Positions 24,056-33,206 of a stretch of 36,125 nucleotides of DNA are shown here, piece after piece. Position 1 is the first letter of the stretch. The number at the start of each line of letters is the position of its first letter. Both the position numbers and the translations under genes were made by a program. Source of the stretch: an uncultured Tenacibaculum sp. (GTDB lineage Bacteria; Bacteroidota; Bacteroidia; Flavobacteriales; Flavobacteriaceae); the NCBI GenBank assembly GCA_937922085.1, contig CAKZVD010000076.1, positions 1-36,125 of the forward strand. The letters run 5' to 3'. Below the pieces are notes generated by a model that was not told the DNA's origin, ran no database searches, and was given only the letters and a program-made list of their open reading frames with translations.

Positions 24056-24907
24056 TTATTTCAATTCTTTCTTTAAAATTTTGGCATTATTAGTAAATTT
24101 ATTAATAATAACTTTTGGGTTTCCATACAGTTTTATTTCACTAGATTCAGATGCTTCAATAGTAATATTGTCAATAGTTTGAACAATAGCTTCTGCTTCT
24201 CCTTTAGTAGCAATGAATGTTTGTTTTATACTTAAATTTTTACCTTTAAAATCGGTAGATTCATTGGCCAATATGTTTGAATAATTAGAATTCCCCTCAG
24301 TTTTTATAGTTGCTCTCTCTTTAAGTTTAACAAATAAACTATCTGTTCTTAGAAGAACATCAGTATAACTAGAAGCTCCTAAAGATAAATCTACAAAAGG
24401 ACTTTCTATATTTAATTTAGATTTTGAGTTTAATTGTAATCTAGACCTATTATTATTTATAAGATTGAATTTTTTAGAATTTAAACTAATATTAGCTTTA
24501 GCATAATCATTTATCTTTAAAATTAATTCATCGAGATGAATAGTATTTAAAGTTTCTATTTCAACGTCGTCATCAATTTGAATTTCTCTAAGGGTATTCG
24601 TACAGAAAATAGTGATTTTTAATCCTTTTTTAGGTTTAATCTTGTTGTAGGTTTTTAAAACTAAAACACTATCAACTACACTAAATTTAATGGCATTGTG
24701 AATATTCTCATCAGTTTCAATTTCTATGGCTGATTCATTAGATTTTATTAAAGTAATTTCAAAATCATTATTAAGATCTGCTTTATAAAAAACATCTAAA
24801 GGTGTTTTTTTTGTAGTTAAAATACCATTCCCTTTTATTTTTTGTTGACTAATTACAGTGAAGGAAATAAAAACAGAAAATATGGATAAAGTAATTTTCT
24901 TACTCAT
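24056..24907 (-). CDS. Exported GIN-domain protein (DUF2807)
   Basis: A 283-residue protein with an N-terminal signal peptide (MSKKITLSIFSVFISFTVIS) and then the head-GIN pattern of Bacteroidota: GNGILTTKKTPLDVFYKADL, ITLIKSNESAIEIETDENI, followed by a long run of short strands (LRLNI-like turns with Asn/Ser at the corners) that forms a right-handed beta-helix-like stack. Such proteins are called putative auto-transporter adhesins, but their function is unproven. It lies on the opposite strand to the tail operon and ends at a shared bidirectional terminator. A perfect Bacteroidota promoter (24931-24960) lies upstream. It is part of the ordinary chromosome. Confidence 0.7.
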   Translation of the reverse strand: MSKKITLSIFSVFISFTVISQQKIKGNGILTTKKTPLDVFYKADLNNDFEITLIKSNESAIEIETDENIHNAIKFSVVDSVLVLKTYNKIKPKKGLKITIFCTNTLREIQIDDDVEIETLNTIHLDELILKINDYAKANISLNSKKFNLINNNRSRLQLNSKSKLNIESPFVDLSLGASSYTDVLLRTDSLFVKLKERATIKTEGNSNYSNILANESTDFKGKNLSIKQTFIATKGEAEAIVQTIDNITIEASESSEIKLYGNPKVIINKFTNNAKILKKELK

Positions 24908-24930
24908 TTTAATAGGTTTTTTATTTTTTT

Positions 24931-24960
24931 CAAATATAATATGAAAGAGAGTTTAACCAA
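24931..24960 (-). promoter_or_regulatory. Bacteroidota-type promoter of the GIN-domain gene
   Basis: On the minus strand: TTG (24960-24958), exactly 19 bases, then TATATTTG (24938-24931), a full match to TTG-N19-TAnnTTTG. The start codon is about 24 bases downstream. The 24961-25257 remainder of the gap is AT-rich and should hold the promoter of the divergent gene at 25258; I see no clear match there. Confidence 0.8.
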
Positions 24961-25257
24961 AAAACAAATTATTTTTTTTGAATTTTAATAGCTTAATAAG
25001 TTGACGTTTAGTAGATCACTTAAAATTGGTAAAATTTTTTAAAAATAGGATAGTTAATTTAATTCTTATATTTTAATGTTGTTTAATTTGTTGTTAATTA
25101 GTTGTTTATAAAAATATGTAAATGAGATTATTTTTAAGATATTGTTTGCTTTTTAACAATAATTTTAAATTTGTTAATAAAAAAAACACTTTCAATTATT
25201 GTTTAATTGAATAATAGTTGTAATTTACTGTTAAATATTTAATAAAATTCCCCAACA

Positions 25258-26169
25258 ATGTTCATTAAAATAAAAAGTACACCATTAAAACAGGTGTTGA
25301 AGTACTTACCAATAGTATTATTAGTATTATTAGTCGTTTATTCATTTAAAGGATATGAAAAACATAGTGAATTAGAAAACACCTTCGGTCAACAGAAAAT
25401 AGAACTTCAATTACAGCTAGATAGAATGTTAGATGATTATAAAAAATTGTCTACAAAAAAGAAAGGTTTATCTAGAAGACTAATTAAAGAAATGAATAGG
25501 ATTATTTCTTTAAAAAAATCAGTCAAAAATTTAAAAAAAGAGAACTACAACTTAATAACTAAATATACAAGAAAGATAGTAAGGTTAGAAAGAGAAAATA
25601 GAAGCCTTTTTCTTCAAGCAGATTCATTGTATACGAATAATCAAAAATTACAAAAGAAAAATAATACTATTAAGGATGAATTAATAGCAAAAACAGCATC
25701 TAATCGTGTATTATTAAGAAAAAATAAAATATTACAAGATGAAGAAAAAAGGCTAAATGAAAAAGTAAGTGATGCTCGTATAATTAAAGTAGGCAAAATT
25801 TCTGCTATTGCTGTAAAAGAAAATAGAAGAGGAAAATTTAAGAGTACTTCAAAATCAAAAAGAACTGATGCTTTTAAAATTAAGTTTGATTTACCTTCTA
25901 ATTTAATAGCTAAATCTGGGCAGAAGAAAATTTTAATTCAAGTTTTAGATGAAGACAAAAATGTAATAAGCCCTAAAGGAGATGAAAAAGTTAATAAGAA
26001 AGATTTAGTAACTTATAGTGATTCAATTGTAACAGATTATCAAAATGAAAAATTAAATGTTGTTTCATTAATTTCTGTAGATAGAAAATTAATGAATAAA
26101 GGAAACTACAATGTAGTTGTTTATGTAGATGGAAAAATTTCAGGAAGAACAAACCTTAGCCTACGATAA
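25258..26169 (+). CDS. Membrane-anchored coiled-coil envelope protein
   Basis: A 303-residue protein with a single N-terminal membrane helix at residues 15-30 (YLPIVLLVLLVVYSF), then a coiled coil from about 35 to 180 rich in Lys, Leu and Glu, and a C-terminal beta domain (IKFDLPSNLIAKSGQKKILI, VVSLISVDRKLMNKGNYNVV) that looks Ig-like. Proteins of this layout, which reach into the periplasm, are common in Flavobacteriaceae and are often given vague names such as chromosome partitioning protein. A link with the tail locus was considered because T6SS-iii uses a coiled-coil membrane protein, but the gene is outside the operon and near serA. A terminator follows. Confidence 0.55.
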   Translation: MFIKIKSTPLKQVLKYLPIVLLVLLVVYSFKGYEKHSELENTFGQQKIELQLQLDRMLDDYKKLSTKKKGLSRRLIKEMNRIISLKKSVKNLKKENYNLITKYTRKIVRLERENRSLFLQADSLYTNNQKLQKKNNTIKDELIAKTASNRVLLRKNKILQDEEKRLNEKVSDARIIKVGKISAIAVKENRRGKFKSTSKSKRTDAFKIKFDLPSNLIAKSGQKKILIQVLDEDKNVISPKGDEKVNKKDLVTYSDSIVTDYQNEKLNVVSLISVDRKLMNKGNYNVVVYVDGKISGRTNLSLR

Positions 26170-26232
26170 ATAATAATGCATATTAGTTAAGATATATAAC
26201 TGATATAGAGTAAATATAGAAACAAAAGGATG

Positions 26233-26270
26233 AAACCACATTATAAATAGTTATAATGTGGTTTTTTATT
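26233..26270 (+). terminator. Terminator after the coiled-coil gene
   Basis: AAACCACATTATAA pairs with TTATAATGTGGTTT across a 4-base loop and is followed by a T-run. Confidence 0.85.
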
Positions 26271-26440
26271 AATTTAAAATGATTTTCATTTTATCAAAAA
26301 AAAGCAATATTCGTTTAAGTTATTTGAAAAAAAAAAGCTTAAAGTGTTAGTTTCGTAAAAAATAAACTTTCCTAAAGTATTTATTTTATATGTAGAAAAT
26401 AGATTGTAATTTTCTAGCTTATAACACATACTCCTTAGTC

Positions 26441-28324
26441 ATGAATAAATATTATATTTTCGATTTTGACAGCACATTAACTAAAGTGGAGGGATTAGAT
26501 ATTTTAGCAGAAATAACGCTAACAAATAATCCTAAAAAAGAAGAAACGATAGAAGAAATCATTAAAATAACCAATTTAGGTATTGATGGTGAAATTTCTT
26601 TTACTCAATCTTTAGAACGCAGAATAAAGTTATTGAATGCAAAACGATCCGATATTGAATTATTGATTAAAGAATTACGAAAGCATGTTTCGTCATCTAT
26701 AGAGAGAAATAGAGAGTTTTTCGAATCTTTTTCTGAAAATATTTATGTGATTTCAGCAGGATTTAAAGAATTTATAGATCCTATTGTGGCAGCATATAAT
26801 ATTCCTTCAGAGAGAGTGTTTGCTAATACTTTTGAATTTAATGAAGAAGGAGAAATTATAGGATTTGATAGAGATAATGTATTGTCTTCTCATAATGGGA
26901 AAATTCAATGTTTAAAGAATTTACAATTAAAAGGAGAAATACAAGTAATAGGAGATGGTTATAGCGATTATGTAACAAAAGAAGCAGGAATTGCCGATAA
27001 GTTTTTTGCCTATACTGAAAATGTTGCAAGACAGAAAACGATCGAAAATGCCGATCATATTACACCAAATTTAGATGAATTTTTATTTATAAACGATTTG
27101 CCAAGAAATATATCTTATCCAAAAAATCGTATTAAAATGTTATTATTAGAAAATATACATGTTGATGCGTACGAAAAATTTACTACAGATGGTTTTACTG
27201 TAGAAACAGTTTCTAGAAGTTTATCTGAAGATGAACTGATAGAAAAATTACAAGATGTTCACGTTATAGGAATTCGTTCTAAAACTCAGATAACAAAAAA
27301 GGTAATTGAAAATGCGCCAAGACTATTAGCTATCGGAGCTTTTTGTATAGGAACTAAACAAATTGATTTAGAAACTTGTAAAGAGAACGGAATTGTAGTG
27401 TTTAATGCACCATACAGTAATACGCGTTCGGTGGTTGAGTTAGCTATTGGCGAAATTATAATGTTAATGCGTAGTGTGTTTCAAAGAAGTACAGAAATAC
27501 ATGAAGGAAAATGGAATAAAACAGCACAAGGCTCTAAGGAAGTAAGAGGAAAAAAACTAGGAATTGTTGGTTACGGTAATATAGGAAAACAATTATCTGT
27601 TTTAGCAGAAGCTTTAGGGATGGATGTTCATTATTACGATGTAGAGGATAAACTAGCGTTAGGAAATGCTACTAAAATGAATTCTTTAGCTGACTTATTA
27701 GCGATTTCTGATGTAATAACATTACATGTAGATGATAATTCATTAAATAAAAATTATATAGGAGAGAAAGAAATTTCTCAAATGAAAGATGGAGCGCATT
27801 TAGTAAATCTTTCTCGCGGATTTGTTGTAGATATTCCAGCATTAACAAAGGCTTTAAAATCAGGAAAATTAGCAGGAGCTGCTGTAGATGTTTACCCAGA
27901 AGAACCAAGAAAGAATGGTGATTTTTATACAGATTTAAAAGGATTACCAAATGTAATTTTAACACCACATGTAGGGGGAAGTACAGAAGAAGCACAAAGA
28001 GATATAGCAGATTTTGTTCCTGGTAAAATAATGGCGTATATTAATGCTGGAAACACGGTTGATGCCGTAAATTTCCCTAATTTAAGATTACCAAAACAAC
28101 AAAACGCGCATCGTTTTTTACATATCCATAAAAATACATCTGGAGTAATGGCTAATATTAACAAAGTGGTTGCTGAATATGGTTTAAATATTTTAGGGCA
28201 ATATTTATCTACAGACCCTAAAGTAGGTTATGTAATTACTGATGTTGATAAAGATTATAATCAAGATGTAATTTCAAAATTAAAAGACGTAGAAGGTACC
28301 ATTAGATTTAGAGTACTTTATTAA
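26441..28324 (+). CDS. serA: Fusion of phosphoserine phosphatase-like HAD domain and D-3-phosphoglycerate dehydrogenase
   Basis: A 627-residue bifunctional serine-pathway enzyme. Residues 1-215 are a SerB-like HAD phosphatase: D8-F-D10-S-T-L, the later VISAGFKEF, and GDGYSDYVTKEAG with the metal-binding Asp. Residues about 225-545 are the dehydrogenase: NAD-binding G377-Y-G-N-I-G382, N-T-R-S-V-V-E-L-A-I-G with the catalytic Arg, NLSRGFVVD, and TPH510-V-G-G. Residues about 550-627 form an ACT domain (HRFLHIHKNTSGVMANINKV), usually the site of serine feedback. SerA makes 3-phosphohydroxypyruvate and SerB removes the phosphate in the last step; the intermediate transaminase is not here. Joining the first and last enzyme in one chain is unusual outside this group. 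Confidence 0.85.
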   Translation: MNKYYIFDFDSTLTKVEGLDILAEITLTNNPKKEETIEEIIKITNLGIDGEISFTQSLERRIKLLNAKRSDIELLIKELRKHVSSSIERNREFFESFSENIYVISAGFKEFIDPIVAAYNIPSERVFANTFEFNEEGEIIGFDRDNVLSSHNGKIQCLKNLQLKGEIQVIGDGYSDYVTKEAGIADKFFAYTENVARQKTIENADHITPNLDEFLFINDLPRNISYPKNRIKMLLLENIHVDAYEKFTTDGFTVETVSRSLSEDELIEKLQDVHVIGIRSKTQITKKVIENAPRLLAIGAFCIGTKQIDLETCKENGIVVFNAPYSNTRSVVELAIGEIIMLMRSVFQRSTEIHEGKWNKTAQGSKEVRGKKLGIVGYGNIGKQLSVLAEALGMDVHYYDVEDKLALGNATKMNSLADLLAISDVITLHVDDNSLNKNYIGEKEISQMKDGAHLVNLSRGFVVDIPALTKALKSGKLAGAAVDVYPEEPRKNGDFYTDLKGLPNVILTPHVGGSTEEAQRDIADFVPGKIMAYINAGNTVDAVNFPNLRLPKQQNAHRFLHIHKNTSGVMANINKVVAEYGLNILGQYLSTDPKVGYVITDVDKDYNQDVISKLKDVEGTIRFRVLY

Positions 28325-28360
28325 TTGATTGACGAAATACTTATACTTTAATAATAAAAT

Positions 28361-28400
28361 AAGCACTCTCTTTTAAAAGAGGGTACTTGTTTTTTTGTTT
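28361..28400 (+). terminator. Terminator after serA
   Basis: AAGCACTCTCTTTT pairs imperfectly with AAAAGAGGGTACTT, followed by a T-rich tract. Confidence 0.7.
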
Positions 28401-28490
28401 TAAAATTTGATTTTTAGAAGGTTATGTTTTTTTTTGTTGAAAAAGTATACTGTAAATAAAATATAAAAGTGTATTTTTAGTTTCTTTAAA

Positions 28491-28502
28491 TTGGTTAACC
28501 AA
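28491..28502. promoter_or_regulatory. Candidate operator upstream of the alginate lyase gene
   Basis: TTGGTTAACCAA is a 12-base perfect palindrome 46 bases before the ATG at 28548. Such a dyad could be the site of a dimeric repressor of the alginate operon. No second copy was seen. Confidence 0.3.
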
Positions 28503-28547
28503 ACTGGATGTCCAATTTTAATTAACAAAATAAACAATCAAATTATC

Positions 28548-29885
28548 ATGAGAATTACATTTTTAAAGACAAAAAGATTTATCGGTTTACTGTTTAACTA
28601 TTTTTTAGTTTCAACTTTTTTTTTATCAATATTTTCCTGTCAAGAAAATATTGAGGATGGAATTGAAACTACATCAAAAACAAAAGAATTAATAAAATCA
28701 TCAAGAATTCTTACAAGTAATGATTTAACTGTTTCTTCTAATGGAGATGACGGCAATGTAGCCCAAAATACATTAGATGGAAGTTTAAATACCAGATGGT
28801 CATCTAAGGGGAGAACAGGTAAATATATAACGTATGATTTAGGAACTATTCAAAGAATAGATGAAATTAAAATAGCTTGGTATAAAGGAAACGAAAGAAA
28901 AACTTTTTTTCAAATAGCAGTAGGAAATTCAACAGCTTCTTTAAATACTATTTTAAATAAGAAAACTAAAGGATCTTCAGGATCAACAAAAAACTTAGAA
29001 AAATATGAGTTACCCGATACTAATGCTCGTTATGTAAGAATTAGAGCTTTTGGTAACTCAAATAATGAATGGAATAGTATAACAGAAGTTCAAATCGTTA
29101 CTACAAATAGTGATGGAAACGATGGAAGTGATGGAAATTCTAATACAGGATCACCAGCTAGTGTATTAGGAGGACTTAAAAACTGGAAGTTAAATGGATA
29201 TTCAGGAACATTTAGTTTAGGTGCAAAAAATAATGGACTTAGTTATGTAGATAAAACACCAAATTTAGGAAGTCACAGTAATAATAATTGGTTTTATACA
29301 GATGGAACATGGACTTATTTTAAGGCACATGTTGGAAACCCAACTTCAAGTGGTTCGGGTAATCCTAGATCTGAATTAAGAGAATTGACTACTGATGGAA
29401 GTAAAAATATTTATTGGAATGGTACAACTAGTAAAGAGCACAGAATGTTATGGAAAGTAAAAGTAGATCGTTTACCACAATCAGGAAAAGTTTGTTTTGG
29501 ACAAATACATGATAAAACAGATAAATTTGATGATGTTATTAGAGTTCAATGTCAAGGAAAAGGAGGACAAACAAGCGGTAAAATTTCAATGAGAATTAAT
29601 GGTTATGTTACTGAAGTATTAGAAGGAGGAGGAAAAACGGTAGGTAACTTTAATATAGGAGAAGAAATGTACTTAGAACTTACTTATAAAAATAGCATTG
29701 TAAAATTATATGAGTTAAATAATAGTGGAACTAGGATAAAGACAATATTTACTTCTAAAAAAGCAGCTGCAAAAGAAAATTATTTTAAAGCTGGAGCTTA
29801 TTTACAATCTGTAAAAGGTAAAAAAGCAAAAAATATTAATGATTTTGGTTTAGTAGGAATAAAAGAGATTAAAGTATTTCACTAA
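28548..29885 (+). CDS. PL7 alginate lyase with discoidin (F5/8 type C) domain, lipoprotein
   Basis: The start at 28548 gives a lipoprotein signal: basic RITFLKTKRF, a hydrophobic core and FSC with cysteine near residue 27. An upstream in-frame start at 28491 would only add an unlikely lead. The 445-residue product has a discoidin/CBM32-like domain at about 45-185 (VAQNTLDGSLNTRWSS, KYITYDLGTIQRIDEIKIAW, ARYVRIRAFG), a Gly/Asn/Asp linker, and a polysaccharide lyase 7 domain with R274-S-E-L-R278, Q319-I-H321 and Y412-F-K-A-G-A-Y418. These three motifs are the catalytic signature of PL7, which cuts alginate by beta-elimination. It should be surface-bound, binding and cleaving brown-algal alginate. 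No other alginate gene is in the window. Confidence 0.85.
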   Translation: MRITFLKTKRFIGLLFNYFLVSTFFLSIFSCQENIEDGIETTSKTKELIKSSRILTSNDLTVSSNGDDGNVAQNTLDGSLNTRWSSKGRTGKYITYDLGTIQRIDEIKIAWYKGNERKTFFQIAVGNSTASLNTILNKKTKGSSGSTKNLEKYELPDTNARYVRIRAFGNSNNEWNSITEVQIVTTNSDGNDGSDGNSNTGSPASVLGGLKNWKLNGYSGTFSLGAKNNGLSYVDKTPNLGSHSNNNWFYTDGTWTYFKAHVGNPTSSGSGNPRSELRELTTDGSKNIYWNGTTSKEHRMLWKVKVDRLPQSGKVCFGQIHDKTDKFDDVIRVQCQGKGGQTSGKISMRINGYVTEVLEGGGKTVGNFNIGEEMYLELTYKNSIVKLYELNNSGTRIKTIFTSKKAAAKENYFKAGAYLQSVKGKKAKNINDFGLVGIKEIKVFH

Positions 29886-29915
29886 TGAGGGTGAAATAGG
29901 ATAAGAATTATAACT

Positions 29916-29953
29916 AAAAAACCTTGTATCATTTTTATTGATACAAGGTTTTT
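29916..29953. terminator. Bidirectional terminator between alginate lyase and haem lipoprotein genes
   Basis: ACCTTGTATCA (29921-29931) pairs with TGATACAAGGT (29939-29949), flanked by A- and T-runs, so it works for both converging genes. Confidence 0.85.
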
Positions 29954-30006
29954 AATTTATAGTTAGTTTATAAAAAGTTTGGTTAGTTTTTAAGTTGGTA
30001 TAAGAG

Positions 30007-31422
30007 TTATTTCATATTCTTTACAAATTCAAGTACTTCATTTAAATGTTTCTGTTTTGTTTCTTGTTTAGATTGCCCACTTTCACGGCTTACAGCACCA
30101 TTAAATACATGGCTTATAGTTAAAGGAGAATTATCGCTATTATGGCAAGAAAAACAATTTCCCATTGTAGATACAGATTGTTGATGTATAGAAGGAGGAG
30201 GATTGAAGCCTAATTGTTCAAAGGTTTCCATAGTTATATTATATGCAGCAACAGAACCACGAGTTAGTTTACCAGGAGCCGAATTACTTAAATTTCCTCC
30301 TAATGAATTTAATAGTGTTGCTTGTTCGGTTGGATAGCTATATCCTTCTGTATCAATCCAAATAGAACCATTATAAAAATAGTTGTTCCAAATATCTTTT
30401 AATTTTGATTTAACACTTTTATTAATAACATCAATATTATTATAATTTTCAGCTCCATCTTGACTTGTTTCTAAAAAAGTATTTTGAGCCTGGCGCGGAA
30501 CTCCATATTTATTAACAGCAAATACATTAGCGCTATCTTTTGAAGGGGTCTTATAATGACTAGCAAGATTATCGATAGTACCTGTAGCATTTTTATTAAA
30601 GAAAAGTTTGTTTGTTTTTGAAGTAACTGGTATATCAGATGTTGTAGTGGTTTTCCAATCATAATAAGGTATTAAATCATCATGTTCAAAAGTAGCCCAA
30701 ATAAATTCTGGGTGGTTATATACAATACCTACTACATGCATTCCTAATAACGCTATTTGCGTGTTGTTTCCATTTACAACAGCATCTGTTAAAAAATAAG
30801 AACTAGTATCTTTAATAGCTTTTGCATCTACCCATGCTACTTTTAATTCTAAAGATCCCACAGGAAAAGAAGTATCTATATAACTACTTTTATCCATAGA
30901 AGCATACTTTTCAATATTTTTATGTAAAGTATCATTTACGTGAATAGAGTAATATACATCGTAACTAGTATTATCCTTGCTAAAAGCTTTATTAGATCTA
31001 AGTACATCACCTGTAGCTTGAATGTTATCTTTAGAAGAAAGTATAATTTTTTGATTTTCATTAACAGCTACAGGAACATTTTGATTATCTACTTGAATTA
31101 ACTTTCTCATAAATAAAGGTTTTCCAGCAATATCATTTGTTAACCAAAGGAATTTTTGCCAAGACCATTGATGGAAATCACAATTAGATACAGTGATGTT
31201 GTTACCAAAAACACTAGATTTATCTTCTTTTGGAGCTTTAGTTTTTCGCTTTCCTGTTAAAGAATCAATATTAAACCAAGAAGAAGGAGCAGTACATAAT
31301 GAATTACTACTTACTTTATTTGAATAAGATTCAGTTTTTGTTTTTTCTTCCTTCTTTTTTTTACAAGCTATTATAAATGTTATGCTTAGTGTTAAGCAAA
31401 GTATGAGTTTAAATAGTTTCAT
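30007..31422 (-). CDS. Lipoprotein with a single c-type haem motif
   Basis: A 471-residue protein. The signal peptide ends in a lipobox (TFIIAC), and the mature N-terminus is Lys-rich (CKKKKEEKTKTES). The body has no family I can name; it includes WSWQKFLWLTNDI and the repeated aromatic phrases HPEFIWATFEHDDLIPYYDW. Near the C-terminus C423-F-S-C-H427 is a haem c attachment motif, and it is preceded by MGN and followed by NSDNSP. It is thus a probable outer-membrane or periplasmic electron carrier or a redox enzyme subunit. Loops with a cytochrome motif in an otherwise enzyme-like body suggest a catalytic protein. It converges on the alginate lyase. Confidence 0.55.
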   Translation of the reverse strand: MKLFKLILCLTLSITFIIACKKKKEEKTKTESYSNKVSSNSLCTAPSSWFNIDSLTGKRKTKAPKEDKSSVFGNNITVSNCDFHQWSWQKFLWLTNDIAGKPLFMRKLIQVDNQNVPVAVNENQKIILSSKDNIQATGDVLRSNKAFSKDNTSYDVYYSIHVNDTLHKNIEKYASMDKSSYIDTSFPVGSLELKVAWVDAKAIKDTSSYFLTDAVVNGNNTQIALLGMHVVGIVYNHPEFIWATFEHDDLIPYYDWKTTTTSDIPVTSKTNKLFFNKNATGTIDNLASHYKTPSKDSANVFAVNKYGVPRQAQNTFLETSQDGAENYNNIDVINKSVKSKLKDIWNNYFYNGSIWIDTEGYSYPTEQATLLNSLGGNLSNSAPGKLTRGSVAAYNITMETFEQLGFNPPPSIHQQSVSTMGNCFSCHNSDNSPLTISHVFNGAVSRESGQSKQETKQKHLNEVLEFVKNMK

Positions 31423-31587
31423 AATAATAAGTATTAGTTAGTTTCGTATTTTAAAATTAAATAAAAGAAATAGGGAAGTCAGAAATAGAACCATAAGTGC
31501 AGAAAAAAAAAGTATCAAAGACGCTATTCTAGTAATGAATGCTTTTAATATAAATTGAAGTTACGATGTAAGCTGACTATTGTTTTT

Positions 31588-31595
31588 TATCTTTG
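31588..31595 (+). promoter_or_regulatory. Possible -7 element of the kynureninase gene
   Basis: TATCTTTG is a full match to TAnnTTTG and lies 17 bases before the ATG. The -33 TTG at the usual 19-base distance is missing, so this is only a weak candidate. Confidence 0.3.
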
Positions 31596-31612
31596 ATTAA
31601 AATGATTCTTTA

Positions 31613-32875
31613 ATGAACTACGAAAACTCATTAGCTTACGCACAACAATTAGATAGAGAAGATTCACTAGCATATTTAAGAGAACAATTTCATATTCCAA
31701 AAGATAAAAATGGAAACGATTGGCTATATTTTACAGGAAATTCTTTAGGGTTACAACCAAAACAAACTCAGGAATATATACAACAAGAATTAAGTGATTG
31801 GGCTAATTTAGGTGTAGAAGGACATTTTGAAGCAAAGAATCCATGGTTATCTTATCATGAATTTTTAACAGAATCAATGTCAAAAATTGTAGGCGCTAAA
31901 CCTATTGAAGTTGTGGTGATGAATACTTTAACTACAAACTTACATTTGTTAATGGTTTCGTTTTATCAACCAACTAAAACAAAATATAAAATAATCATAG
32001 AAAGTGATGCTTTTCCGTCAGATAGGTATGCAGTACAATCGCAATTAGAATTTCACGGATTTAATGCAAAAGAAGGACTTATAGAATGGAAGCCTAGAAA
32101 AGGTGAAGAATTATTACACATAGAAGATTTAGAAAAAATAGTTGAAGAACAAGGAGATGAAATAGCTTTATTATTAATTGGAGGAGTAAATTACTATACA
32201 GGTCAATACTTAGATCTAAAACGAATCGCCGAGATTGGACATGCAAAAAGTTGTATGGTAGGAATAGATTTAGCGCATGGAGCTGGAAATATTCAACCTA
32301 ATTTACATGATAGTGGAGTAGATTTTGCTGCTTGGTGTACGTATAAATATTTAAATTCAGGACCAGGAAGTTTAGCAGGATTGTTTGTACATGAAAAACA
32401 TGCAAAGAATAAAGAATTACCTCGTTTTGCAGGTTGGTGGAATCATAACAAAGAAACTCGATTTAACATGCGTCAACCTTTTGATGTGATGGATGGAGCA
32501 GAAGGATGGCAATTATCGAACCCACCAATTTTATCAATGGCAGCAATTCGCGCTTCGTTAGATATGTTTGACAAAGTAGGAATGGAAGCTTTAAGAGAAA
32601 AATCGGAAAAACTAACAGGATATTTTGAGTTTTTAATTAATGAGATTAACACAGACAGAATTAAAATAATTACGCCATCCAATCTTAAAGAAAGGGGTTG
32701 TCAATTATCTATTCAAGTTAAAAATGCCGATAAAAGTCTACATCAAAAACTAACAGAACATCATATAATAACAGATTGGCGTGAACCAGACGTAATTCGT
32801 TGTGCACCGGTACCAATGTATACTCGTTTTAAGGATGTTTATGAAATGGTAGATGTGTTAAAAAAGTTATTGTAA
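31613..32875 (+). CDS. kynU: Kynureninase
   Basis: A 420-residue PLP enzyme that splits kynurenine to anthranilate and alanine, or 3-hydroxykynurenine to 3-hydroxyanthranilate. Recognised by FTGNSLGLQPKQT at the N-terminus, the ESDAFPSDRYAVQSQLEFHG segment, GIDLAHGAGNIQPNLHDSGV, and the PLP lysine in WCTYK245-YLNSGPGS, then FAGWWNHNKETRF and the C-terminal RCAPVPMYTRFKD. Length and motif order are normal for the family. It is in the same direction as kmo, which lies downstream, with a small membrane protein gene between them. Both enzymes belong to tryptophan degradation toward quinolinate and NAD. Confidence 0.92.
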   Translation: MNYENSLAYAQQLDREDSLAYLREQFHIPKDKNGNDWLYFTGNSLGLQPKQTQEYIQQELSDWANLGVEGHFEAKNPWLSYHEFLTESMSKIVGAKPIEVVVMNTLTTNLHLLMVSFYQPTKTKYKIIIESDAFPSDRYAVQSQLEFHGFNAKEGLIEWKPRKGEELLHIEDLEKIVEEQGDEIALLLIGGVNYYTGQYLDLKRIAEIGHAKSCMVGIDLAHGAGNIQPNLHDSGVDFAAWCTYKYLNSGPGSLAGLFVHEKHAKNKELPRFAGWWNHNKETRFNMRQPFDVMDGAEGWQLSNPPILSMAAIRASLDMFDKVGMEALREKSEKLTGYFEFLINEINTDRIKIITPSNLKERGCQLSIQVKNADKSLHQKLTEHHIITDWREPDVIRCAPVPMYTRFKDVYEMVDVLKKLL

Positions 32876-32899
32876 ATAATTAAGAAAGAGATTTTAGTT

Positions 32900-33205
32900 A
32901 TGGGAGAGAAAGTAACAAATTATAAGAAGTGGTCATTTAAATTTTTTATTTACATAATATTATTAAATTTATTAGTAGCCTATTTGGTAGCAACAACTCC
33001 TATTGGTTTTGGGAATAGTCAGGAAATGCTAATGATTAGAATAAATGTTCTATCAATAATAATTTTAGGATTATTCATTTCAGGTATAATTTTAACTATT
33101 TTAAGTGCTAAAAATAAAGAGGAGAGGAATTATCAATTTAATGTTTCAATTTATGGTTATCCAATTTTTATATTGGTTAGCCTAATTTTAAGTTTTTATA
33201 AATAA
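32900..33205 (+). CDS. Small three-helix membrane protein
   Basis: A 101-residue protein between kynU and kmo. It has three hydrophobic segments at about residues 13-32 (FFIYIILLNLLVAYLVATT), 46-68 (LSIIILGLFISGIILTIL) and 82-100 (VSIYGYPIFILVSLILSF), with short charged loops. It is not a known transporter. Its gene is 24 bases after kynU and 1 base before kmo, so it is probably cotranscribed. It may be a passenger gene or a regulatory membrane peptide. No homologue comes to mind. Confidence 0.6.
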   Translation: MGEKVTNYKKWSFKFFIYIILLNLLVAYLVATTPIGFGNSQEMLMIRINVLSIIILGLFISGIILTILSAKNKEERNYQFNVSIYGYPIFILVSLILSFYK

Positions 33206-33206
33206 A

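Noticed and set aside
25258..26169. TssO-like membrane anchor of a type VI system
   Set aside because: Single TM plus coiled coil is suggestive, but the gene lies outside the tail operon, past a terminator and a divergent gene, and its type is common next to serA in flavobacteria.
28491..28547. Longer N-terminus of the alginate lyase from the ATG at 28491
   Set aside because: The lead would add 19 residues before a good lipoprotein signal peptide, and 28491-28502 is a palindrome better read as an operator. 28491 is also not an ATG but a TTG.
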